This document shows positions 22,721 to 33,570 of a DNA stretch of 64,000 bases, in pieces. The stretch is from assembly GCA_963281255.1 (NCBI GenBank), contig OY725491.1, forward strand, positions 992,001-1,056,000, read 5' to 3'. This stretch comes from Aphrocallistes beatrix. Taxonomy: Eukaryota > Porifera > Hexactinellida > Sceptrulophora > Aphrocallistidae. The notes under the pieces were generated by a model, which was given only the letters and a program-made list of their open reading frames with translations, made no database searches and had not been told where the DNA came from. Within the stretch, counting starts at the first letter, position 1, and each line of letters begins with the position of its first letter. The position numbers and the translations under genes are program-made.

Positions 22721-24204
22721 TTTTAACTTAAATGTACTGTTACTCTATACTATTTATGGTACTTGCTATTCAATTGCTAAGTTTACAATATTTCCCTTTA
22801 ATATATGCTGATCATTTCATTGATAGTAATCTGAGATATGAATACGTAATAGAAATAGATGGTACCAGTATAGTTTCCTCTAATAAACCTAATGCTGTAC
22901 GTCAGCCATTCAATTATGATAAACTCCTTACAAGTAATGAAAATTAAAAGGAGAAATTGCTTTGAGATTATTCCAGTAAATCCCAGGGAGTTTAAGTTTA
23001 ATAATTAAGCTTTGTTTGCTTGCATTCAGATGCTGACCAATACTCGACTTAACTTATTTAGACATATTCCACTCATAAAATAAAGTATATTATTGAATGA
23101 CATTTTAAATATCGTTTATATATTTCGAATGTTTGATTTTAAGAATTCATACCAATGAATCCACAATCTTATACTTCCTATATGATTATAATGATGTCCA
23201 TGTAGTTATTTTGAATAGTCTCTGAGTTCTCTGGATTTTGTCACGATCTATGGAGAAGCAATGAGATATGACAAAATCCTAGAATGTTAAAAATAAAGTC
23301 TACAATTTCTTGAGTTATGACTTAAAACCCGCCAATAACACGGGATCCATTCTATTTATAGCTTGGATCCCACATTTTTAAGGTTTCCCCGCCCAAAATG
23401 ACTTAATTGGAAATGAGTTAGCAAAATCCGTAGAACATTGATGGGGTTTAAACATTAAAATTTTTGTTTTCATAGCAACGCAGGAATGCTTAGATCATCC
23501 AATCAAAATTTTCAAATTTTTGTGATTAAAGCCTTCCTAGTGTTGCTCTATCAAAAAATCAAGCGTTAGAAATTATATCACGGTATTAAAATTGAGGTGA
23601 AAAGGGCATTTCTGAACGAAGGGGGTGGTTGAGTGCTATTATGGAGAGCTATTTATAAGAAGTGAGGGAAAAGCAGTATTTTCTGCTGAGAATATGAGAA
23701 ATTGGAGAAACTTTTAACAATTGTATTAGATTAAATTCGTACCTCAAAAGTACGTTGTTAACTACGGTGTTAGCAACAAATAATACGAAGGTCTTATATT
23801 CGAACTAATGACAGTACATTGAAAATCTATTCAAACTATTGACATGATTTTGAAAATCAATTCGAACTAATGAGTACATGTCCAAATTCTATTCGAACTA
23901 ACGGCAACTTTGAAATTCGAACTAACGACTACTTTGAAATTCGAACTAATGCATGCACATCGTTTACCTACCATCTCTGTTGTGGCTTCAAACTTCATAC
24001 TTACTATTACACAACAACTACATTTTATTAGTATTCACATGCATTTCAGGAGAATAAAGTATATACAGTATAATATGATGGAACATTCACATCACAAACA
24101 TATTGTCTTAATTTCATTATGCCATACTAATTTAAATCTAAAGGGTTCTATACTTAGGCTATGATAAAAATAATTTTATGTAATCCTTAGTTGTAATCTT
24201 AATG
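22721..24204. other. Intergenic between copies 2 and 3
   Basis: A duplicate of the 20005-21595 interval: TATA-like box at 22751-22758, shared upstream block to about 23110, TATAAATAG repeat at 23325-23450, and CGAACTAA-rich repeat at 23800-23960. There is no independent gene. Confidence 0.6.
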
Positions 24205-24675
24205 TCAAATGTAGTTCTTTAAGAGAGGTTTCAGTTTCTCATAATTGTACCGATATTGGTCCTCTTTCTCTCTGCACCTCTTCACGCATTTGAGAATGAT
24301 GGGAACGAATGTTATGCCACATAGAGGTAGGCAGAAGAAGGTAAGATACGAAGTGATAAATACATCTTCCACTGGATTTATTGAACGTGCTGTTAGGCTG
24401 TTAAAATTGTTTGGGATGGACAATGATATATTTATACCGTTTTGTAATTGCAGAGAACAGCTGTCATGAAACACAGCTCGAACTATTGCAGCGACACACC
24501 AGCTTATTTCCATGAACAGGAGTTCGTTTGCAAGTCCGGTATTCTTTACACAGTCTCCAACACTGAAGAGATAAGTGAACAATCCAACCAATGATGAGAA
24601 TTGTAAAAATTGAAAATAATGGTATTACAAGGCAGAAAGCCATTACATCTGTTATTTTATCTCGATGTTACCCAT
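24205..24675 (-). pseudogene. Seven-helix family copy 3, internally deleted
   Basis: Read on the minus strand, the start codon (24673-24675) is followed by a stop at codon 8. About 45 residues later the sequence jumps from the helix-1 loop (CRTRELLF, near 24520) straight to helix 6 (MEISWCVAAIVRAV). Some 650 bases coding helices 2-5 are missing. The C-terminal part to 24205 is intact in frame, and a TATA box is kept at 24706-24713. The deletion edge reads ACAGGAGTTCG, the same edge at which fragment copy 5 starts. Confidence 0.85.
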
Positions 24676-26025
24676 TTTGAACCCAAATGTACTATCACTC
24701 TATCCTATTTATACTAATGATATTCAATTGCTAAGTTTAAGATATTTCCCTATATTATATTTTATTATTTCATTGATAGTAATCTGAGATACGAATACGT
24801 AATACAAAATAGATGGTACAAATATCTTTTTGCTTTAATAAATCAAATTATGTAATCATTCTACTATGATGAAATCTTCATAAGTAATGCAAATCAAAGT
24901 GGAGAAATTATTGCTTTCAGGGTATAGTTCTACCAATGTGTATCTCCCAGGGAGATTAAGTTTAATAATTAAGCTTTGTTTGCTTGCATTCCGGGGCTGA
25001 CCAATACTCGACCTAGCTTGTTTAGACATATTTCCACTCATAAATTACAATATATAGTGAGCAACATTACCGTCTACAACTCTGAGATGTTAGCTCCATT
25101 CCTACCCACTAGACATTAGTTATGATATAATTCACTTAGAAACTGGCTATTCGGAATGTGAAATTATGATTACATTAACCAATTACATTCAATCAGGGAT
25201 TTATCTATGTGCTCGGCGGCACTTATAGGTGCCAGCCTGGTATCGTCCTAGGAGCCAAGGTCCTTGCAGTGCGATTCGATTTTGATGCGTACACGCGTTT
25301 GGGTCAGTAGCGATTTGAGGTTTTTCACTTTTTACCCTAAATCTCCAGCGATTTAGGAATCCCCACTTTTTCTATGAGGAAAGTATCGTTTTGGTCTAAA
25401 ACTCCGGTTACAATTATGTCTGATAGAGACACATCATGATCCTGTTGATGTTGATCAGAATGCACATTGACCTTAAAACTTTCATTAAATGGAATCGATT
25501 TTGAAAATTTCAAAAATGCGTTGTACAAGAACTTAAACCTTCCTATTCTCAACACATTAGTTTCGAAATAGTCAATGAATCGCCAACTTACAAAGGGGTC
25601 TTTTTTCAAAATGTCCACCTCCAATCCTTCGCCGAAACATAACTCATCGAGTTGTCTTGCTATCTTAACCTCAAAGTTCTGAATCGAGACAGGAAATCTT
25701 TTTTGAGGCAAAGTGTGAAAATATTAATAATGCGAATGGTCACATCCAAGGTTTCATCCAGGCGTATGTGGCACGCTTACTGGCGCGTAAATTTAAACCA
25801 ATATTGAACTAGGCGCGATCTACAACTGTAATGACTGCCCAACAAATATTCGAGTGTAAAAAGAGGTCGGCTATCAAATACAAATAATATATTTTATTGT
25901 ACTACCTCATAAAGTTATTATTAAACAAAGTATGGGTTTATTCTAAATCATTCTGAGGGATTTTCTCTCAATCATACGAAGGGACCTTGTATGATTTTAT
26001 GTAATCTTTAGTTGCAATCTTAATG
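24676..26025. other. Intergenic between copies 3 and 4
   Basis: Shared upstream block of copy 3 to about 25060. Then near 25200-25320 unrelated GC-richer sequence, an ORF-like segment (25337-25711), the TTTCATCCAGGCGTATG block (25745-25800), and the common 3' flank of copy 4. Confidence 0.55.
25337..25711 (-). CDS. Unrecognised open segment, possible terminal exon
   Basis: About 124 codons open on the minus strand, ending in a stop, with protein-like composition (KIARQLDELCFGEGLEVDIL; LSDIIVTGVLDQNDTFLIEK). There is no ATG: the frame is open only three codons above its TTG. A CAAAAAAG acceptor-like site lies near the start, so it may be a final exon or a fragment of a gene carried in by duplication. 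I recognise no domain. Confidence 0.3.
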   Translation of the reverse strand: MPQKRFPVSIQNFEVKIARQLDELCFGEGLEVDILKKDPFVSWRFIDYFETNVLRIGRFKFLYNAFLKFSKSIPFNESFKVNVHSDQHQQDHDVSLSDIIVTGVLDQNDTFLIEKVGIPKSLEI

Positions 26026-27138
26026 TCAGATGTAGTTCTTTAAGAGAGGTTTTAGTTTCTCATAATTGTACCGATATTGGTCTTCTTTCTCTCTACACCT
26101 CTTCACGCATTTGAGAATGATTGGAACGAATGTTATGCCACATAGAGGTAAGAAGAGGGAGAGAATATATGAAGTGATAAATATGGCTTCCACTGGATTT
26201 ATTAAATGTAGCATTTGGCTGGGAAAATTGGTTGGGATGGACAATGATATATTTACACCGTTCTGGAATTGTAGGGAACAGCTGTCATGAAACACAGCTC
26301 GAACTATTCCAGCAATACACCAGCTTATTTCAATAAGAAATTTGAGAAAAAATGAAGTCAGCGATACAATACGGAATAAGCGATAGAATTTGAATGCTGA
26401 CAATTGCTGAATGTAGAATACTCTGTTGTCTGAGTAGAGTTGAATATCTCTAAGATTGGACCTGAGTACGCGAGAAAGAAAGGATGTATCTCTCAAAAAC
26501 AGAATCCAGTTGGTTATGCAGAAGATAGGAACAGACAAGAACAAGAATATCCAAGTGTATGACGTAGAACAGAATAATATGAAAATGCATTGGAGAAGGC
26601 ACCATATTATATACTTGATGAGTGTTCGTTTGAAAGAATGGTTGAGATATCTAGCAGCGAGATAACGAGATAGAATTCCGAGGAGATTTACAAGTAAAAT
26701 TGAAAGCCAAAAAGCTACATTGAAAATTGAAATATTAATTTGTTTCCCAAAATTTTTAAGCGGCCAAACATATGGATAGCAAGTTAATTCACCAAACAAT
26801 AACTTGGTATGGTTTGGCAATTCCGATAAGTTTATCTGAATAATGGCGCATATTATGTAAGTAAGAATGGATGCTAATTCAAGAAAACTGCAGAGAATCA
26901 TTAGGGAATATTTCGTGATGTGTGTTTTCAGGTTGTATAGTTTCCGTTGTTTAGAGAGATATTGCACATCTGAGTAGAGGGGATGTAGAACAGGAGTTCG
27001 TTTGCAAGTCCGATATTCTTTACACAGTCTCCAACACTGAAGAGAGAAGTAAACAATCCACCCAATAATGAGAATTATAAAAATTGAAAATAATGGTATT
27101 CCGAGAATCAATTTAATTATTATTTCGATGTTACTCAT
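26026..27138 (-). CDS. Seven-helix membrane protein family, copy 4
   Basis: 370 residues, intronless, the shortest intact member. The N-terminus (MSNIEIIIKLILGIPLFSIF) is four residues shorter before helix 1. The first outer loop is IQINLSELPNHTKLLF, with two possible sequons (NLS, NHT). The last outer loop, NISLSIPTNFPSQMLHLINP, is nearest copy 1. Helix 2 reads SFLELASILTYIIC, where others have SSVELATILGY. Topology and conserved inner loops match the family. No defects seen. Confidence 0.8.
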   Translation of the reverse strand: MSNIEIIIKLILGIPLFSIFIILIIGWIVYFSLQCWRLCKEYRTCKRTPVLHPLYSDVQYLSKQRKLYNLKTHITKYSLMILCSFLELASILTYIICAIIQINLSELPNHTKLLFGELTCYPYVWPLKNFGKQINISIFNVAFWLSILLVNLLGILSRYLAARYLNHSFKRTLIKYIIWCLLQCIFILFCSTSYTWIFLFLSVPIFCITNWILFLRDTSFLSRVLRSNLRDIQLYSDNRVFYIQQLSAFKFYRLFRIVSLTSFFLKFLIEISWCIAGIVRAVFHDSCSLQFQNGVNISLSIPTNFPSQMLHLINPVEAIFITSYILSLFLPLCGITFVPIILKCVKRCREKEDQYRYNYEKLKPLLKNYI

Positions 27139-27168
27139 TCTTAACTTAAATGTACTATCACTCTATCC

Positions 27169-27176
27169 TATTTATA
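27169..27176 (-). promoter_or_regulatory. TATA box of copy 4
   Basis: TATAAATA on the minus strand, 31-38 bases before the ATG. The following GGATAGAGTGATAGTACATT is nearly unchanged between copies. Confidence 0.65.
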
Positions 27177-27746
27177 CTAATGATATTCACTGCAAGTTTA
27201 AAATTTTCCTTTTATTATATCTTGATTATTTCATTGATAGTACCTTGAAATGCGAACACGTAATACCAAATAGATGGTGCAAATACATTTTTGCTTCAAC
27301 AAATCAAATTATGTAGTCATTCTATTGTAATGAAATCTTCACAAGTAATGCAATTCAATGCGGAGTAACTATTGGTTTGACATTATTTTTACTCATGAAA
27401 TGAAATATAATGAATAACATTACTGTCTGCAACTCTGGGAAAGTAGCACCATTTCTACCCACTAGAATCTAGTTATGATATAATTCTACCTAGCAATCAT
27501 TCCTAGAAGTGGAAAATTACTGAGAGTAAAATTTCTAATCAAATGGATTAAATTTACTTGTTCCAGGATTATTAAAATTCATCAGTGATTTTTTAGCACT
27601 TACTGATTTATTGCAATTTTGTACTGTTTTGATAATTGGAAAAATCTCGAACTACAGATTATGAGTGCAGCTCATGCGATTTTTGAAATATCCATAATGA
27701 ATAATGGAGATCTCGCTTGATGAATTTATTTGTATAATATGTATAG

Positions 27747-28332
27747 TATCCTTACTATTAAAACTCGATTAATGTTTATATGTATGTGTTGTATATATAT
27801 GTCTCTCTAACGAATTGATTGAAGAAACTGCCTGGCAAGAAAGCTGATTTTTGGCATGTGAGAGTCTTTTGGCTATGACTCCACTAAATTCTAACCTCAG
27901 ACGAAAAAGTTGACTCATCATGGAAGTATTACGTCATTGTCGCCTTTTTATAATTAGAAATTTCAGTTTTTCGACTATAACTCAGCCATTTTGGCTGATT
28001 GAAGGCTGAAATTTTAATAAAATGTGTATATTAATATATTTCACATACGTATGATACAACTCCTAGCAAAAATGATTTCTCATCACTGTGTTATGACGTC
28101 ACCATTGCGCATCAAAAATCTAAAATTGACAAATTTGTTGATTTTCAAGCGATATCGATTGTAACAGTAAGACAGACATTTAGTGCTATCAATCATATAA
28201 TCAATCAATGCAAGCCTATGCACCCGCAAGGCGCCTCCGGCGGACACAAAGTGTTAGCCAGCCTCACAGCGCAAGCAAGCGAAGCGCGCTTGTATATGAA
28301 TAAACATTAATCGAGTTTTAATAGTAAGGATA
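27747..28332. mobile_element. TIR element with 32-base inverted ends
   Basis: The left end starts TATCCTTACTATTAAAACTC and runs on GATTAATGTTTA. The right end (28301-28332) is its reverse complement. The interior has no long ORF and includes GCGCCTCCGGCGGACAC and AGCAAGCGAAGCGCGCTTGT. Pieces of it recur at about 5060-5250 and 46340-46425. Superfamily not assigned. Confidence 0.8.
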
Positions 28333-28375
28333 GTGCATAACACATACCTCGATTGCTGTTAACTAATAACTCAAT

Positions 28376-28535
28376 ACAGGAGTTCGTTTGCAAGTCCAAT
28401 ATTATTTACACAGTCTCCAACACTGAAGAGAGAAGTGAACAATCCACCCAACGATGAGAATTGTAAAAATTGAAAATAATGGTATTACAAGGCAGAAAGC
28501 CATTACATCTGTTATTTTATCTCGATGTTACCCAT
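28376..28535 (-). pseudogene. Seven-helix family copy 5, N-terminal fragment
   Basis: Only the first 50 or so codons remain. It begins at the ATG complement (28533-28535), carries the same codon-8 stop as copy 3, and breaks off at ACAGGAGTTCG. Beyond the break is a dispersed block (ATACCTCGATTGCTGTTAAC) also present near 32415. A TATA box persists at 28566-28573. Confidence 0.85.
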
Positions 28536-29129
28536 TTTGAACCCAAATATACTATCACTCTATCCTATTTATACTAATGATATTCAATTGCTAAGTTTAA
28601 GATATTTCCCTTTATTACATTTTATTATTTCATTGATATCTGAGATATGAATACGCAATACAAAATAGATGGTACAAATATCTTTTTGCTTTAATAAATC
28701 TAATGATGTAATCATTCTACTATGATGAACTGTAAATTTAATCTATTCGATTAGAAATTTTATTCTTTGTAATCCTAATTTCCCATTCCTAATGGTTAGA
28801 CAGTTTCTAGGTAGAATTATATCATAACTACTAGTGGGTAGGAATGGAGCTACCATCTCAGAGTTACAGACGGTAATGTTATTCATTATATTTCAATTTA
28901 TGAGTGAAAAGATATCTAAACAAGCTAGGTCGAGTATTGGTCAGCCTCAGAATGCAAACAACAAAGCTTAATTATGAAACTTAAACTACCTGGGAGATAT
29001 ACATTGGTGGAACTATTCCCTAAAAGTAATAATTTCTCCTCTTTCAATTGCATTACTTGTAACCAAGGTTGTGTCAAACTCAATGATTTGAATTATTTTT
29101 TTTGTAATATTGCATCTGATCATTTACAT

Positions 29130-29800
29130 AAAACACACCAGATCAATCAATTCAATCATTTGCGCTTATTCAAATCGTTCAGCTCATTCATTTTAATCAT
29201 TCAATTAAATTCAAATCAATCAATTCAAATCAATTCAATTCAATTCAAATCAATTCAAATCAATTCAATTCAATTCAATTCAATTTAATTCAATTTAATT
29301 CAATTCAGATCATTTAATTCAATTCAGATACCGTAGATAATTTTTAGCCCCATTTAGCATTTAGCCCCTGAAGAAAAATAAATGTTTCACATACATATGC
29401 AAGAGAGCTTCGATAAATATAACCGCACGGGCACGAGTAAACCAAGAAATTTAGAACCCTCTTTTTGGAGGGGGATGGTTCGAGGGCCGGCAACTATTCG
29501 AGTATATACGGTCATTCAAATAAAAATCAATTCAGATAACTCGAATCAATTATAATCAGTTCAAATCAATTCAACTCAATTCAAATCAAATCAAATCAGT
29601 TCAATTCAATTCAATTCAATTCAATTCAATTCAATTCAAATCAATTCAATTAATTTAAATGAAATTTCAGATCATTCAGATCATTCAATTTTATTCAATG
29701 ACAACATTCAGATCAATCAACTCAATCATTTCTTATTAACCAACTCAATCAAATCGAATCAAAAAATGAAGTTTTTTTCAAATCAAATTGATTTGATTCA
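29130..29800. repeat. TCAAT-type microsatellite, two tracts
   Basis: Imperfect runs of TCAAT and TCAAA from about 29130-29345 and 29510-29800, separated by about 170 bases of unrelated sequence. Non-coding. Confidence 0.85.
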
Positions 29801-30453
29801 ACCTTGCTTGTAACTTGTTCCAGGATAGTGAACATTCAACAGTGATTTTTAGTTTGCCGACTTTAATATCTATGTATAGTGGCCAACTTCTGATTAATTG
29901 TAATTTTGCACTGTTCTGATAAAAGTATTTGTTGAGAGCATGTCATTCTGTTGATTTTATTTATCAAAATTTGGCATAGTAGAGTCCTACTACGATCTAT
30001 ACTTTTCGAGTTATGGCTTAAACATGCAATTTTTTGTTTCCATAGCTACTGAGGAATGCATAGACATTCCAGCTAAAATTTTATATTTTTGGATCAAGAT
30101 CTTCCTATTGTTACTCTATCAAAAAATCAGTAATATCCGTTAAGCCTCACCCAACCCAGTGTGGTATAAGCAAGTGGTCGAGAGGAAGCAAACTACAGTG
30201 GACGAGTTGATCATAAAAATATTCGTAATATCATAATGTTTTGAGTACTCCCTCGTACCCCCGATACGCTGGGCTCTACTGTAATAATCACATCCAAGGT
30301 TTCATCCAGGCGTATGTGGCACTAATATCTTTTATTGTAATACCTCATTATAAAGTTATTATTAAACAAAACATGGGTTTATTCTAAATCACTATGAGGG
30401 ACCTTCTAATGTAAAAATACAATTTTATGTAATCTTTAGTTGTAATCTTAATG

Positions 30454-31572
30454 TCAGATGTAGTTCTTTAAGAGAGGTTTCAGTTTCTCATAATTGTACC
30501 GATATTGGTCTTCTTTCTCTCTACACCTCTTCACGCACTTGAGGATGATTGGAACGAATGTTATGCCACATAGAGGTAAGAAGAGGAAGATAATATATGA
30601 AATAATAAATACATCTTCCACTGGATGCATTAAATCCCCCGCTAGGTGGTAAAAATTGTTTGGGATGGACAATGATATATTTACACCGTTCTGTAATTGT
30701 AGAGAACAGCTGTCATGAAACACAGCTCGAACTATTACAGCAACACACCAGCTTATTTCCATAAGCAATTTTAGGAAAAGTGATGTTAGCGTTACAATAC
30801 GGAATACGCGATAGAATTTAAATGCTGACAATTGCTGAATGTAGAATACTCTGTTGTCGGAGTAGAGTTGAATATCTCTAAGATTGGACCTGAGTACGCG
30901 AGAAGGAAAGGACGTATCTCTCAACAACAGAATCAAGTTGGTTATGCCAGTGGTAGGAACAAACAAGACGAAAAAAATCCAAGTGTATGATGTGGAACAG
31001 AATAATATGAAAATGCATTGGAGAAGGCACCATATTACATACTTGATGAGTGTTCGCTTGAAAGAATGGTTGAGATATCTAGCAGCGAGATAACGAGATA
31101 AAATTCCGAGGAGGTTTATGAGTAAATTCGAAAGCCAAAAAGCTACATTGAGAATCAAAATATTAATTTGTTTCCCGAAATTTTTAAGCGGCCAAATATA
31201 TGGATAGCAAGTTAATTCGCCAAACAATAAATTGGTATGGTTTGGTAATTCCGATGGGTTTATCCGAATAATGGCGCATATTAGGTAACCAAGGATGGTT
31301 GCTAACTCAACAGAACTGCAGAGGATCATTAGGGAATATTTCGTGATGTGTGTTTTCAGGTTGTATAGTTTCCGTTGTTTCGAGAGATATTGCACATCTG
31401 AGTAGAGGGGATGTAGAACAGGAGTTCGCTTGCAAGTCCGATATTCTTTACACAGTCTCCAACACTGAAGAGAGAAGTGAACAATCCAACCAATTATCAG
31501 AATTGTAAAAATTGAAAATAATGCTATTCCAAGGCACCTGGTCAATTTATTTATTATTTCGATGTTGCTCAT
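30454..31572 (-). CDS. Seven-helix membrane protein family, copy 6
   Basis: 372 residues, intronless. The start is MSNIEIINKLTRCLGIALFS. It carries TSFPSRVLRSN in the third inner loop, where others have TSFLSRVL, and FFVLFVPTTGITN in helix 5, so it is one of the more divergent intact copies. The first outer loop is RINPSELPNHTNLLFGELTC and the last is NISLSIPNNFYHLAGDLMHP. Inner loops and the tail match the family. No frameshift is seen. Confidence 0.8.
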   Translation of the reverse strand: MSNIEIINKLTRCLGIALFSIFTILIIGWIVHFSLQCWRLCKEYRTCKRTPVLHPLYSDVQYLSKQRKLYNLKTHITKYSLMILCSSVELATILGYLICAIIRINPSELPNHTNLLFGELTCYPYIWPLKNFGKQINILILNVAFWLSNLLINLLGILSRYLAARYLNHSFKRTLIKYVIWCLLQCIFILFCSTSYTWIFFVLFVPTTGITNLILLLRDTSFPSRVLRSNLRDIQLYSDNRVFYIQQLSAFKFYRVFRIVTLTSLFLKLLMEISWCVAVIVRAVFHDSCSLQLQNGVNISLSIPNNFYHLAGDLMHPVEDVFIISYIIFLFLPLCGITFVPIILKCVKRCREKEDQYRYNYEKLKPLLKNYI

Positions 31573-31602
31573 TTTTACTCAAATGTACTGTCATTCTATC
31601 CC

Positions 31603-31610
31603 ATTTATAC
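31603..31610 (-). promoter_or_regulatory. TATA box of copy 6
   Basis: GTATAAAT on the minus strand, about 31-38 bases before the ATG; the last position of the box differs from the other copies (TATAAATGG). Confidence 0.55.
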
Positions 31611-32531
31611 TAATGATATTCACTCGCTAAATTTAAGATATTTCCCTTCATTATATCTTAATCATTTCATTGATATGATTCTCAGAGGCGAATATGTAAT
31701 TACCCCACAAATACTTCGAATTCCCAGATATCTAATAATAAATATAATTATGTAATCATTCTATTATGATGAATCCTTTACAAGTAATGCAATTCAAAGC
31801 AGAGAAACTTTTGCTTTCAAGGAATAGTTCCACCAATCTATTTTAACCCCGGGGAGTTTAGGTTTGCATAATTAAGCTTTGTTTACTTGCATTCTGAGGT
31901 TTAGATATATTTACACTCATAAATTAAAATATATAATGAGTAACATTACTGTCTTCAACTCTGAGATGGTAGTTCCATTCCTACCCACTAGACACTAGTA
32001 AGATATAATTATACCTAGCAATCATTCCTAAAAATAGGAAATTAAGTTTCTTCAATCAATTCGTTACAGAGATATCCTTACCATTTACTCGATTAATGTT
32101 TGTGTATATTATGCAATACTATGCTAAAAAAATTATGATAAAAACACATTGATGTGCCCTTAAACGGCCTCTGAAATCACTAAATTTTAACAATGGATAT
32201 GGGTACTTTGACACCATATTTATATATGCTGCTAATACATTCTTAGGCTCTATTGTGCTTCGTTAATGATTTAAGGCAGCTCATGTATTTGTTCAACCAT
32301 CTTCTACCGCATCCCTAGTCCAAAATCCGCAAATTACTGTGGGGCCTTATATGCAGTAGGCTATGTTAAAGGATAATTATTTTATGATCGAATTGATTGA
32401 TTATAGTACATAGCACATACCTCGATTGCTGTTAACTAATAACTCAATATCTCGCTAAATACTCCTTATATCCTGCAGCTGATTTTTCCTTGCAGAGGTT
32501 GGTATATATGGGAAGGTTTTACTGTCCAACA

Positions 32532-32724
32532 CCATGTCTAATCCCCGATACGTCACACGGTTTCTTCCCACATAAGTTACTCTACCGACTAGGAAATGTA
32601 AATTTATATTTTGTGAGAATTAGCTAGTAGAGAGCATTGATGGCTGAACAGATGTCTCCTGATCAAGGCCGTAAGCGGAGATCTGGTTACGACGCATCTG
32701 GTCCCTCTAAGAGAACCTTCAGTG
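32532..32724 (+). pseudogene. Duplicated Nova promoter, 5'UTR and first exon
   Basis: Matches 47311-47509 closely, including GTCTAATCCCCGATA, TTACTCTACCGACTAGGAAA and GTGAGAATTAGCTAGTAGAG. The coding part (32640-32724) keeps the ATG, MAEQMSPDQGRKRRSGYDAS and the donor G|GTAAGT. About 80 bases of intron follow before a MITE. No Nova exon follows nearby; being on the + strand, it could in principle act as a distal first exon for the gene at 47.4 kb. Confidence 0.8.
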
Positions 32725-32804
32725 GTAAGTCCACTCTTTCCTCGATTACTTCCCACAAGCAACTGTGAATGCATACTTTGATCAGAATTGTTGATTTTGT
32801 ACTA

Positions 32805-32971
32805 CAGTCAACTCCGGTTAATCGGGACACCGCTTAATTAGGACAGTCTCCAGGAACTAAATGGTTCCCATACATAGAAGCTAATACTAAACTTCATTGC
32901 TTAATTTGAAACTCCGCTTAATCGAGACAAAATACCCGGGACCAAAGTGTCCGGATAAATCGGAGTCGCTG
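32805..32971. mobile_element. CAGT-terminus MITE
   Basis: Ends CAGTCAACTCCGGTTAATCG and ATAAATCGGAGTCGCTG, flanked on both sides by TA. Confidence 0.75.
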
Positions 32972-32980
32972 TAATTAGTA

Positions 32981-33291
32981 CAGTCAAACCCGCATATCGA
33001 GGTGGAAGGTTTTGAAATTTGTTCTCTGAGTCATTCCATTATCAGTGCACTCCACCACAGACTCTCTTGAGTAGCACACCTCTTACGCTTAAGCAGCTCA
33101 GAAGTTCTTTGTAATGTCAGCTAAGCCTCACCCAACCCAGTCTGGTATAAGCAAGTGGTCGAGAGGAGGCAAACTACAGTGGATGAGTTGATCATACAAA
33201 TATTCATAATATCATAATGTTATGACTGTTTCCTACGTAGAAGTACTTGTCGGGGCACTCCCTCGTATCCGCGATACGCGGGGCTCTACTG
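32981..33291. mobile_element. TA-flanked element, pogo/Tigger-like ends
   Basis: Ends CAGTCAAACCCGCATATCGA and ATACGCGGGGCTCTACTG, with TA on both sides. A short ATG-led stretch inside (SAKPHPTQSGISKWSRGG) is shared with copies near 30145 and 41160, so it may derive from a transposase start. Confidence 0.65.
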
Positions 33292-33570
33292 TAATGGTCA
33301 CATCCAAGGTTTCATCCAGGCGTATGTGGCACGCTTACTGGCGCGTAAATTTAAATCAATATTAATCTAGGCGCGATCTACAACTGTAATGACTGCCCAA
33401 CAAAGATTTTAGTGTCAAAAGCGGTCGACTATCAAATACAAATAATATCTTTTATTGTAATACCCCATTATAAAGTTATTATTGAACAAAGTATGGGTTT
33501 ATTCTAAATCATTCTGAGGGATTTTCTATAAAAATATAATTTTATGTAATCCTTAGTTGTAATCTTAATG

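Larger units (their letters stand above)
27139..30453. other. Intergenic between copies 4 and 6, repeat-rich
   Basis: Holds the upstream block of copy 4 (to about 27540), a TIR element (27747-28332), fragment copy 5 (28376-28535) with its promoter, an inverted copy of the shared upstream block (28790-29060), TCAAT microsatellites (29130-29345, 29510-29800) and a CAGTAGAGCCC element piece (about 30140-30290). Confidence 0.6.
31573..33570. other. Intergenic between copies 6 and 7
   Basis: Contains the upstream block of copy 6 (to about 32050), a Nova promoter and first-exon copy (about 32532-32800), two TA-flanked CAGT elements (32805-32971, 32981-33291), the TTTCATCCAGGCGTATG block and the common 3' flank of copy 7. 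Confidence 0.65.

Noticed and set aside
24245..24469. 74-codon frames (MYRYWSSFSLHLFTHLRM) opposite each family C-terminus
   Set aside because: Complement of the invariant tail of the sense gene or pseudogene.
28974..29288. 104-codon frame ending in QFNSIQ-type repeats
   Set aside because: Half is TCAAT microsatellite and half an inverted copy of the non-coding upstream block of the seven-helix genes.
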